Shown: positions 7,494 to 14,387 of the stretch, in pieces
How the letters are laid out: each line of letters starts with the position of its first letter
How positions within the stretch are numbered: the first letter of the stretch is position 1
Source of the DNA: SZUA-229 sp041589455
Lineage (GTDB): Bacteria; Pseudomonadota; Gammaproteobacteria; SZUA-229
Assembly: GCA_041589455.1 (NCBI GenBank)
Contig: JBFHVQ010000072.1
Coordinates: 1-14,751 of the forward strand
Reading direction: 5' to 3'
DNA length: 14,751 nucleotides
Position numbers and translations under genes: made by a program
Notes under the pieces: model-generated
The model's database searches: none
Seen by the model: only the letters and a program-made list of their open reading frames with translations
What the model was told of the DNA's origin: nothing

Positions 7494-8173
7494 TGAAACA
7501 TGCAAATGTGTTGTTAGTCGAGGATGACCAGGGTATTCAGGATATGCTTCAATATTCATTGTCCCAGGATGGATATTCAATACAGTCAGCACTCACGGTT
7601 AAAGAAGCCTGGGAGCTTATTGAAAATAAGACGATTGACATCGTTCTTCTAGATTGGATGCTGCCAGATAACAGTGGCATTGATTTATTACATCGTATAC
7701 GTAAATATCATTCACAGTTGCCCGTCATTATGGTTACCGCTAAAGCTGAGGAAGAGGACAGGATCCTTGGACTAGATGTTGGGGCTGACGATTATATTAC
7801 CAAGCCATTTTCTTTAAGAGAACTGAAGTCTCGCTTACAGGCAGTATTAAGACGTACTATGCCTGATGAACAGCCATTACAAATTGGTGATTTATATTTA
7901 GACCCTGTCAGCCAGCGTGTTAAAGTCTCTGATAAGGCACTTGATTTATCACCCACTGAGTTTCGTTTACTGCATTATTTTATGGGCCATACTGATCGAG
8001 TTTTTTCCAGAGCACAATTACTTGATCAGGTTTGGGGCACCGATGTATATGTTGAAGAAAGAACCGTTGATGTGCATGTAAGAAGGCTTAGAAAACAGTT
8101 AGAGCCCTTTGATCTGTCAAGTTTACTACAAACAGTTCATGGTAGCGGTTACAGGTTCTCGAGGCAATTATGA
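7493..8173 (+). CDS. phoB: Phosphate response regulator PhoB
   Basis: OmpR-family transcription factor activated by PhoR under phosphate limitation. The receiver domain (about 3-120) has the acidic pair E10/D11, phosphoacceptor Asp54 in VLLDWMLPDNSG, Thr82 and Lys104 (TKPF). The C-terminal winged-helix domain (about 127-224) shows LSPTEFRLLHYFM, FSRAQLLDQVWG, the recognition-helix region ERTVDVHVRRLRKQLEP and the final hairpin TVHGSGYRFS. This fits PhoB rather than other OmpR-type regulators, and the location between phoU and phoR supports it. Predicted targets in the window are the half-site arrays upstream of pstC and pstS. It overlaps phoU by 1 bp and phoR by 4 bp (ATGA). Confidence 0.95.
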   Translation: MKHANVLLVEDDQGIQDMLQYSLSQDGYSIQSALTVKEAWELIENKTIDIVLLDWMLPDNSGIDLLHRIRKYHSQLPVIMVTAKAEEEDRILGLDVGADDYITKPFSLRELKSRLQAVLRRTMPDEQPLQIGDLYLDPVSQRVKVSDKALDLSPTEFRLLHYFMGHTDRVFSRAQLLDQVWGTDVYVEERTVDVHVRRLRKQLEPFDLSSLLQTVHGSGYRFSRQL

Positions 8174-9432
8174 CGTCAGCAGTTAAGCGAGAAATTGAGA
8201 TATTAGTCTATGGATTATGTTTCTTGCTGTTTTTAGGTGCCATTATTGATCATGTGACATTATTGCTTCTTATCGGTCTTTCTGTTTATTTAATAAGAAC
8301 ACTCTATAACCTTAATCAACTCACACAATGGTTGGAGAAGCCATCTAAAACAGTGCCTGAAAACTGGGGGGTGTGGGAAGATGTCTATTATCAGTTATAT
8401 CATATATATAGACGTAACAGGCGTTCGCGTAAGAAACTGACTAACATGCTGACGCGTTTTCAAAAATCTACACAGGCCTTGCCTTACGCAACCATTGTCC
8501 TTAATCATAATGATGAGATTGAATGGTTTAATCCGGCAGCTCGTCAATTATTTAATTTTTACAGTAAGCGTGATATTGGGCAGCGTATTAATAACCTGAT
8601 ACGTCAGCCGGCATTCGTTTCCTATATAACCAAAAAACGCTATAAGAAACCACTGGAATTTCAGTTTAATCATCAGAATATATTACTTAATATTACACCC
8701 TATGGAAGTGGCCAGTATTTATTAAGTGCACGTGATGTTACTCAGGTTAAAAAGCTTGAAGACATGCGTAGGGATTTTATTTCGAATGCTTCCCATGAAT
8801 TAAGAACGCCGATTACTGTTATGTCAGGCTATATTGAAATGTTACGTGAAGCTGAAGATGAATCTAGTCGGATGCCATTAGAGAAGATACAGCAACAGAC
8901 GCAACGGATGGAAAATATAATTTCCGAGTTGATTGGGCTGGCTAAGCTGGAAACTGCAGATGAAATTGATAATCCTGTTCTGATTGATATTACGGCTTTA
9001 TTAAATGAAGTCTTCGACGAGGCGCAGACTTTTGACCAGGGACGTCATAAGTTGAGTATTACTATCGAGCCGATTCAGATTTATGGCCATTATGATGAAT
9101 TGCGTATGGCGTTCTCTAATCTAATAACCAATGCAATACGTTATACGCCTGAAGGTAAATCGATTAAAATTTTCACGCAATTGGATGATGCAGGCGCCAG
9201 TGTTTGTGTTAAGGATGAAGGCGTAGGGATTCGTTACGAGCATATACCTCGTTTGACTGAGCGTTTTTATCGTGTTGATGAAGGACGTTCCAGAGAGGTA
9301 GGTGGAACAGGTTTGGGTTTATCAATCGTTAAGCAGGTACTGGATCGTCACGGTGCAATGTTACGCGTGAATAGTAAGGCAGGGCAGGGAAGTCAGTTTT
9401 GTTGCTATTTTCCTGTTATGGATAACGAATAA
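8170..9432 (+). CDS. phoR: Phosphate regulon sensor histidine kinase PhoR
   Basis: Inner-membrane kinase/phosphatase for PhoB. Two close N-terminal TM segments (about 11-27 and 28-45) leave almost no periplasmic loop, as in E. coli PhoR; sensing therefore goes through Pst/PhoU rather than external ligand binding. A charged linker (about 80-90), a PAS domain (about 102-192) and the HisKA dimerisation helix with His209 in SNASHELRTPITVMSGY follow. The ATPase domain has the N box (FSNLITNAIRYTPEG, about 315-329), G1 DEGVGI (349-354) and G2 GGTGLGLSIVKQVL (378-391). GAGG at 8161-8164 precedes the ATG by 5 bases, inside the end of phoB. The 420-residue length is normal. pstS begins 96 bp downstream. 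Confidence 0.95.
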   Translation: MTSAVKREIEILVYGLCFLLFLGAIIDHVTLLLLIGLSVYLIRTLYNLNQLTQWLEKPSKTVPENWGVWEDVYYQLYHIYRRNRRSRKKLTNMLTRFQKSTQALPYATIVLNHNDEIEWFNPAARQLFNFYSKRDIGQRINNLIRQPAFVSYITKKRYKKPLEFQFNHQNILLNITPYGSGQYLLSARDVTQVKKLEDMRRDFISNASHELRTPITVMSGYIEMLREAEDESSRMPLEKIQQQTQRMENIISELIGLAKLETADEIDNPVLIDITALLNEVFDEAQTFDQGRHKLSITIEPIQIYGHYDELRMAFSNLITNAIRYTPEGKSIKIFTQLDDAGASVCVKDEGVGIRYEHIPRLTERFYRVDEGRSREVGGTGLGLSIVKQVLDRHGAMLRVNSKAGQGSQFCCYFPVMDNE

Positions 9433-9450
9433 AGGTATGGTTTAACAAAA

Positions 9451-9498
9451 CTGTAATATTTGCGACATCATGTTGTCATATATTTTACACATTATAGA
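9451..9498 (+). promoter_or_regulatory. Pho box array and promoter of pstS
   Basis: Four PhoB-type half-sites sit at exact 11-bp steps: CTGTAAT (9451-9457), GCGACAT (9462-9468), TTGTCAT (9473-9479) and TTTACAC (9484-9490). A -10-like TATAGA lies at 9493-9498. The middle two half-sites share with the pstC promoter the layout GACA-N6-TGTCAT. No terminator hairpin is seen between phoR and this promoter, so pstS may be transcribed both from here and by read-through. PhoB activation is inferred. Confidence 0.75.
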
Positions 9499-9528
9499 CA
9501 CACTTAATTAATCTGGAGTTTTCTGATA

Positions 9529-10509
9529 ATGAAACATAACAAATTTACATCTGTACTGGTATCAGCCGCATTGGGACTGAGCCTTGCAGTATCAACTACA
9601 GCATCAGCTTTATCTGTAGATAAGGATATTCCTGAATATAAAGCGACAAGCGGTATTTCGGGTAATCTTTCAAGTGTAGGTTCAGATACACTGGCAAACC
9701 TGATGACTTTATGGGCTGAGTCTTTCAAGCGTGCTTACCCAAATGTTAATATCCAGATTCAGGCAGCGGGTTCATCAACTGCACCTCCAGGACTAACTGA
9801 GGCTACATCAAATATCGGTCCTATGAGTCGTAAGATGAAAGACAAGGAAATAGCAGCATTTGAAGATCGTTATGGTTATAAGCCGACGGCAATTCCTGTT
9901 GCCATTGATGCATTAGCAGTTTATGTAAATAAAGATAACCCAGTTAAGGGTATGACAATTGCAGATGTTGATGCGGTATTCTCATCTACACGCACTTGTG
10001 GTGGCAAAGTTGACATCACAAAATGGGGTGATCTCGGTCTGTCAGGTAGCTGGAAAAACCGTGACATTCAAATGTTTGGTCGTAATTCAGTTTCTGGTAC
10101 CTACGGTTACTTCAAGAAAAAAGCGCTGTGTAAAGGTGACTTCAAGAACAATGTAAATGAACAGCCTGGTTCTGCTTCTGTTGTACAGGCGATCACAAGT
10201 TCTGTAAACGGTATCGGTTATTCAGGTATTGGTTATAAGACTTCGGGTGTTCGTGCGGTGCCTTTAACCAAGAAGAAGGATGGTAAGTTTATTGATGCTA
10301 CAGCTGCTAATGCAGTTAATGGTAAGTACCCACTATCACGCTTTCTTTACGTTTATGTGAACAAGCACCCTAACAAACCATTGGCTCCGCTTGAAAAGGA
10401 ATTTATTAAACTGGTTCTTTCTCAGCAAGGTCAGGAAGTTGTTATCAAAGACGGATACATTCCATTGCCCGCAAAGGTTGTTGAAAAGTACCTGTCTGGC
10501 ATTGAGTGA
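9529..10509 (+). CDS. pstS: Periplasmic phosphate-binding protein PstS
   Basis: Captures phosphate in the periplasm and delivers it to PstC/PstA. The 326-residue precursor begins with a Sec signal peptide: KHNK, a hydrophobic core to about residue 23, then ASA before Leu28 as the likely cleavage site. Ligand-loop motifs of the family are present: SVGSDTLANL (49-58), AAGSSTAPPGL (79-89) and GRNSVSGTYGYF (184-195). The motif SNIGPMSRKMKDKE fits the PstS/SphX-like group. Cys157 and Cys201 could form a disulfide. A TGGAG at 9514-9518 lies 10 bases before the ATG. The position after phoR, rather than first in the operon, differs from E. coli pstSCAB-phoU. A dedicated promoter suits the high protein level a binding protein needs. 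A strong terminator follows the stop. Confidence 0.95.
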   Translation: MKHNKFTSVLVSAALGLSLAVSTTASALSVDKDIPEYKATSGISGNLSSVGSDTLANLMTLWAESFKRAYPNVNIQIQAAGSSTAPPGLTEATSNIGPMSRKMKDKEIAAFEDRYGYKPTAIPVAIDALAVYVNKDNPVKGMTIADVDAVFSSTRTCGGKVDITKWGDLGLSGSWKNRDIQMFGRNSVSGTYGYFKKKALCKGDFKNNVNEQPGSASVVQAITSSVNGIGYSGIGYKTSGVRAVPLTKKKDGKFIDATAANAVNGKYPLSRFLYVYVNKHPNKPLAPLEKEFIKLVLSQQGQEVVIKDGYIPLPAKVVEKYLSGIE

Positions 10510-10527
10510 GATAACACTAGATAGAAT

Positions 10528-10557
10528 AAAAAGAGCCGCATATGCGGCTCTTTTTTT
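10528..10557 (+). terminator. Strong, probably bidirectional intrinsic terminator
   Basis: A perfect palindrome AAGAGCCGCAT/ATGCGGCTCTT (10531-10552) has A-runs before it and a run of T after it; the pairing can extend to 10528-10555. It lies 18 bp after the pstS stop. On the - strand it is also followed by a U-rich tract and lies about 80 bp beyond the end of licD, so it can end both convergent transcription units. Confidence 0.9.
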
Positions 10558-10636
10558 GTTTTCTATAAAATGAAATATTTCGAATATGTCATCAACGGTT
10601 TTGAATTTTTCGTACAAAGACTATAGCTTTTACGTG

Positions 10637-11407
10637 CTACTTGAATTTTATCTGATGAGCATGAGTTATGCGTTTATCTTCAGGAGGTAACTGTCGGTAG
10701 TCGAAACTATATATGGCATCCAGGTAGTGAGATGGATTATTTGGAGCAGGGAAGCTGATGCCTTCAAATGATATCGTGGAGAGCGGGAAAATGGCTTGTA
10801 TGTCGAACCAGGCTGCAACATCCGGCATCTCTCCACTGTAGATTACTTTGGAATTATTCTTATCCCATCCCTGATGCAATAATTTAAGGCTTTCGACCAG
10901 CTCTGTTCTTGCGATTGGGTCATCCTTGCCATCAGGTGTATGCAGACTGATTGAAGATAGGTTTCTAATTTCTTTAAAGGTAGTTATATATTGCTGCTGA
11001 TTTTTTTCAGTGTTCTCGACAGTTAGCATCGGAAAAATATCAACAAATATTCCTTGGTGATAAGTTACCTGTTTATCCTTTTCATGAAACTCGACGATAT
11101 CGGCCTTGTTTGAACGTAATTTTATATAGTCAAATTTGAAATCCTGATCTGTCTCTGATGTTTGAAGAAATATATCACTAGAAAGTTCATTGCCAGCGAC
11201 ATTCAAAAAACTTTTGTAATCTTCCATGGGCATGGAAATATCAATATCATCATCCCAGGGTATAAATCCCTGATGTCGAACTGCACCGAGTAAGGTGCCT
11301 GAATCTAACCAGTATTGTAACTGATGATTTTTACAAATAGCATCAAACTCAATTAGCATATCGAGCATTATCAGTTGAGCTTTTCGTAAAATTACAGGGT
11401 CTATCAT
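10637..11407 (-). CDS. LicD-family phosphotransferase
   Basis: LicD proteins of the nucleotidyltransferase fold transfer a phospho-alcohol group, classically phosphocholine from CDP-choline, onto a surface glycan. The 256-residue product carries the family's core at 37-57: GTLLGAVRHQGFIPWDDDID, with the metal-binding acidic cluster Asp52-Asp54/Asp56. A second conserved block is GIFVDIFPM (119-127). It has no signal peptide or TM segment, so it would act in the cytoplasm before glycan export. The start overlaps the aminotransferase stop by 4 bp (ATGA), implying coupled expression as the last gene of a three-gene unit. The upstream cytidylyltransferase can supply a CDP-linked donor, but a choline kinase or LicC-like protein is absent here. 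The transferred group is therefore probably not choline, though it remains unknown. Confidence 0.88.
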   Translation of the reverse strand: MIDPVILRKAQLIMLDMLIEFDAICKNHQLQYWLDSGTLLGAVRHQGFIPWDDDIDISMPMEDYKSFLNVAGNELSSDIFLQTSETDQDFKFDYIKLRSNKADIVEFHEKDKQVTYHQGIFVDIFPMLTVENTEKNQQQYITTFKEIRNLSSISLHTPDGKDDPIARTELVESLKLLHQGWDKNNSKVIYSGEMPDVAAWFDIQAIFPLSTISFEGISFPAPNNPSHYLDAIYSFDYRQLPPEDKRITHAHQIKFK

Positions 11408-12486
11408 TCGCTTCTTGTTACACCGTAGTAATCATGTAAGGCATTAATGAGTATGTCGGTGTATTGCCGTGTCATTTCACCCATATGTGAGACCCTGAAC
11501 AGAATATCACGTTGCGCACCGCCATTCGGGCAAACAACAACTTTATAATTTTCTTCGAGGTCATTTACTATGTCCATTGCTGACTTACCATCAGTCGGTG
11601 TAAGCGAAGTCATGGCATTGGGCATATAGGGAGAATATTCTTTTAACGGTAAAGCTTTTATACTTTTCCTGAAGTAGTCTGCAATATCTTTTGCACTGGC
11701 AATGCTCTGTGAGATACCACCGCGATCTTTAATCTGCTGCAAACGTGCCTGTAATTGCAGCATAATCGTTACTGCTGGTGTGTAAGGTGTTTGTCCTCTT
11801 TCACCGTTTGATAGATAGTCTTTGTAGTTAAAGTATAAAGAGTGTATGTCCTTAAGTCTTGTTATGGCCTTAGGTGAAAGTATAACCATGGTTAGACCGG
11901 GTGGTAGGGCAAGGCCTTTTTGTGAGCTAGCAATGACAACATCTATATTCGACTGCTGCATATCCAGTGGGTCAGTGACGAGCATTGAAATTCCATCAAC
12001 GATATAGAGCAAATTGTTGGTTACAGCATAATCACCCATTGCATCAAGGTCGTATAACGTTCCTATAGACGTTTCATGCGCATTCACAACGAGGGCAGTG
12101 TAATTGTCTTCAGGTGCAATTCTTTCAATATCGCTTAGATTAGTGTTTTCAATTTCAAAATTGGTGTGAGGGATAGAATGAGTAGCGCATATCTCTACAA
12201 AGCGTTCACCAAAGCCTCCGCCATTAATGACCAGCGCTTTGTCATTCTTATCGAGTAGATTCATGATGCTGGCTTCCATTCCAGCAGTACCGGATGCAGT
12301 TAAAAAGACTACTTTTGAGCCTTTAGGTGCATTGACCATGTCCAGAAGACCATTTTCACAATCATAGGTCACTTCTGAAAATTTGCTATTTCTAAAGTAG
12401 GGTGTCTGTTTTGCTCCGAGCTGTAATATTTCATCAGACATTTTCACAGGCCCTGGAGTGAAAATGGCATAGTCATCATAAATCAT
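11404..12486 (-). CDS. Class V PLP-dependent aminotransferase (alanine/serine-glyoxylate-like)
   Basis: Fold-type I aminotransferase of 360 residues. Visible motifs are the N-terminal FTPGPV (9-14), PLP phosphate-binding TASGTAGMEA (63-72), HETSIGTLYD (137-146), the PLP-ring Asp164 in IVDGIS and the Schiff-base Lys190 in SSQKGLALPPG. The SQK-x-L-x-LPPG block is closer to alanine/serine-glyoxylate aminotransferases than to 2-aminoethylphosphonate transaminase PhnW, although both belong to the same superfamily. These enzymes usually aminate an aldehyde or 2-oxo acid using alanine or serine. It overlaps the cytidylyltransferase-oxidoreductase gene by 11 bp upstream and licD by 4 bp downstream. 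A role in aminating a product of the fused oxidoreductase is inferred from that context. A GGAAAAAG stretch upstream of the ATG may serve as a weak Shine-Dalgarno. Confidence 0.87.
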   Translation of the reverse strand: MIYDDYAIFTPGPVKMSDEILQLGAKQTPYFRNSKFSEVTYDCENGLLDMVNAPKGSKVVFLTASGTAGMEASIMNLLDKNDKALVINGGGFGERFVEICATHSIPHTNFEIENTNLSDIERIAPEDNYTALVVNAHETSIGTLYDLDAMGDYAVTNNLLYIVDGISMLVTDPLDMQQSNIDVVIASSQKGLALPPGLTMVILSPKAITRLKDIHSLYFNYKDYLSNGERGQTPYTPAVTIMLQLQARLQQIKDRGGISQSIASAKDIADYFRKSIKALPLKEYSPYMPNAMTSLTPTDGKSAMDIVNDLEENYKVVVCPNGGAQRDILFRVSHMGEMTRQYTDILINALHDYYGVTRSE

Positions 12487-13855
12487 GGTTTGCTTTTTCC
12501 AGTTCTTTAAACTTTCTTTCGTTATATTCCAGCAGTACTCGATTAATTCGGATCATGTCTTTAGGTGACAGCATTTCAGATTTACGATGATCACGTTGGA
12601 TTAACGAGGCAAATTCAGCAATCATATAACGTAAACCACAGCCATCAAATTCATAATTGTAGGTCTGGCTTTTATGTTCGTCTTCAAAACGAACATGAAA
12701 TTTTTTGGTTACCCACCATGGAGAAGGTATATATACGTATCCTTTAGTGCCAGATATAACGGCATCACCTTCAGACTTTATGCCGGTTGCCACATTTGAA
12801 ATGCCAATGGCGCCACCTTTATGCTTGCTAATAATGAGGTTAGATACATCGTAACCTTCGGTACCCTGGTCAAAGAATGTAATGTCCTTGCTTTCGCCTA
12901 AAACCTTATTCACTAGTAGCGATGGATAAGAGGATAGAATATTGGTCGCACCCTGTGCCATGAACGTATCAGGGTAGTCTTTATCTTTCAAAAGACAGGT
13001 GCGTGTGGCTCTGACCTCCTTGACTTCACCGATAATGCCTTTACTTAGCTCAGTAAGGAGCTGATTAAAGGCGGGTAAAAAAGCGGTCATCAGTGCGGAA
13101 AGAAGTAAAACCTTTTCTTTTTTTGCTAATGCCAGTAATTCGATTAATTCACTTTTATGTAAAGCCAGGGGGTTTTCACACAGAACATGTTTCTTGGCCA
13201 GTATGGCTTTTTTAATCAGTGTGTAATGTTCTTCAAGTGCTGTATCAATGTAGACGGCGACAATACTGGTGTCTAAAAACTCATCGTAATTGTCATGGCC
13301 GTATCGAATACTGGGACTGTCATGAGTGAATTTCTTTAACGCAGGCAGGTCAGGCGCATATATACGGTTTACCATCAGGTTAGGGACGTGCTGTGCTTCA
13401 TCGATAAAAGCCTCAGTTTCTCGACCGAGTCCAACGATACCTAATTTGATAACATCAAAATTGTCTCTTCTGAGCAGGGTACTGGAAATGCCTTTAGTGC
13501 GCGGCAGGTATTCAACTTGAGTGTATTCATTGAGGTAGTCGAAGGTGCCTTCCCAGTCATCACCAATGGCGAAAATATCAACATTGTATTTCACCATATC
13601 CAGCGCTTTTTGCTTTTTATGCTTCTCTATGATGACTTTATCGACAAAATCTAGCGCTTCTATGGATTGTACACGTTTCTCGGTGCTCTCAATGACGTTC
13701 AGTTTACCGCGAGATCGATCATAATTCTCGTCAGTTACGCCCACTATGAGATAGTCACCTAGTGCTCTGGCGCGCTGTAATAAGCGAAGATGGCCTTGAT
13801 GGAACATATCAAATGTTCCATAGGTAATAATGATTTTTTTACTGATAACAAACAC
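12476..13855 (-). CDS. Fused cytidylyltransferase (TagD-type) and Gfo/Idh/MocA oxidoreductase
   Basis: The first ~132 residues match glycerol-3-phosphate cytidylyltransferase (TagD/GCT): YGTFDMFHQGH with the HxGH motif at 19-22, GDDWEGTFDYL (98-108) and YLPRTKGISSTLLR (116-129). This family makes CDP-glycerol from CTP and glycerol-3-phosphate. From about 136 on it is a Gfo/Idh/MocA oxidoreductase: dinucleotide-binding IKLGIVGLGR (136-145), then a C-terminal alpha/beta domain to 459. The family's EKP motif, whose Lys normally aids catalysis, reads ENP here (227-229, codons GAA AAC CCC). Hydride-transfer activity is therefore uncertain. The start is GTG; a stop lies in frame shortly upstream and no other start precedes the HxGH motif. 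It is the first gene of a three-gene overlapping unit. I infer synthesis of a CDP-polyol that may be modified further. Confidence 0.85.
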   Translation of the reverse strand: MFVISKKIIITYGTFDMFHQGHLRLLQRARALGDYLIVGVTDENYDRSRGKLNVIESTEKRVQSIEALDFVDKVIIEKHKKQKALDMVKYNVDIFAIGDDWEGTFDYLNEYTQVEYLPRTKGISSTLLRRDNFDVIKLGIVGLGRETEAFIDEAQHVPNLMVNRIYAPDLPALKKFTHDSPSIRYGHDNYDEFLDTSIVAVYIDTALEEHYTLIKKAILAKKHVLCENPLALHKSELIELLALAKKEKVLLLSALMTAFLPAFNQLLTELSKGIIGEVKEVRATRTCLLKDKDYPDTFMAQGATNILSSYPSLLVNKVLGESKDITFFDQGTEGYDVSNLIISKHKGGAIGISNVATGIKSEGDAVISGTKGYVYIPSPWWVTKKFHVRFEDEHKSQTYNYEFDGCGLRYMIAEFASLIQRDHRKSEMLSPKDMIRINRVLLEYNERKFKELEKANHDL

Positions 13856-13877
13856 CCAGGAAATTACAAGGCGCTAC

Positions 13878-13906
13878 ATTATACAGTATTTCTAGTCGCT
13901 TTTAAA
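13878..13906 (-). promoter_or_regulatory. Sigma70-like promoter of the cytidylyltransferase-aminotransferase-licD unit
   Basis: On the - strand, TTTAAA (13901-13906, 4/6 to the -35 consensus), a 17-bp spacer and a perfect TATAAT (13878-13883) lie just upstream of the GTG start. Transcription would begin near 13871, giving a leader of roughly 16 bases without a clear Shine-Dalgarno. No PhoB-type half-sites were seen nearby, so this unit does not look phosphate-regulated. Confidence 0.7.
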
Positions 13907-14062
13907 TGGGTTTAAAGTTATGTTTTCAATGGTTTGGCTGTGAAATGATGGATGGTAATCGCTATTTGATTCATTTTTATAAAGGATCTAAGTGGCGAGT
14001 GAGCATAAGATGTATCGTATTAACGACATGAGCAATACGGGAATAGATAACCAAATGGTTGT

Positions 14063-14350
14063 TTATTCATGATCTTGCTTGGTTTTAGTTGTAGTATAAG
14101 CCATGCATTTTTTAATCTCTTCAATATCAATATCAATATTCGATCCGATTTTTGATTTTAGGTGAAGGCTTATCTGCTGATCATTATCATCTATTTCTAA
14201 TGAATCAAGTTTTTTATATTCGTCTGTTGGGCAAGAGCATTTGCCTTGTTGGCAGTCTTGAAACGCCTCAAGCAGTTGTTCTTTTTTTTCTTTTACATCA
14301 TTAATATGAATATCAATACCGAATTCATTGATGTCGATTTTGTATTTCAT
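14063..14350 (-). CDS. Small hypothetical protein with a CxxxxCxC motif
   Basis: I do not recognise this 95-residue protein. It is acidic and has no signal peptide or TM segment. The N-terminus (KYKIDINEFGIDIHIND) and residues 59-77 alternate hydrophobic and polar residues, suggesting beta-strands. Between them lies a Lys/Glu-rich helix (about 19-32) followed by C33-x4-C38-x-C40-P; a fourth Cys is at 82. The Cys cluster could bind a metal or form a redox site, but nothing in the sequence proves this. The Asp-Ile repeats are partly encoded by a short tandem repeat (three TCAATA units at 14121-14138). GGAA upstream of the ATG supports the start. It lies 37 bp downstream of another - strand gene and may share its transcript. 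Confidence 0.6.
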   Translation of the reverse strand: MKYKIDINEFGIDIHINDVKEKKEQLLEAFQDCQQGKCSCPTDEYKKLDSLEIDDNDQQISLHLKSKIGSNIDIDIEEIKKCMAYTTTKTKQDHE

Positions 14351-14387
14351 AATGTTTCCATATGATGATTATGATATAAATAATAGC

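Noticed and set aside
10336..10617. Open frame on the - strand over the pstS 3' end and terminator
   Set aside because: It crosses the strong terminator and the end of pstS and has no family motif.
11404..12486. Aminotransferase as 2-aminoethylphosphonate transaminase (PhnW) in a phosphonate pathway beside the Pho genes
   Set aside because: The active-site block SQKGLALPPG fits alanine/serine-glyoxylate enzymes better than PhnW. No PEP mutase, phosphonopyruvate decarboxylase or phosphonatase gene is in the window. It remains possible but unsupported.
14016..14039. CGTATT/AATACG inverted repeat as a terminator after the small Cys-containing gene
   Set aside because: Only 6 bp of stem with a 12-base loop and no T-run; too weak to call.
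13856..14062. Pho box upstream of the cytidylyltransferase-aminotransferase-licD unit
   Set aside because: No CTGTCAT-like half-sites at 11-bp spacing were found; the region holds only an ordinary sigma70-like promoter.
14121..14138. Three TCAATA tandem units as a CRISPR-like or regulatory repeat
   Set aside because: They lie in frame inside a coding region and simply encode Asp-Ile repeats; too short and few.
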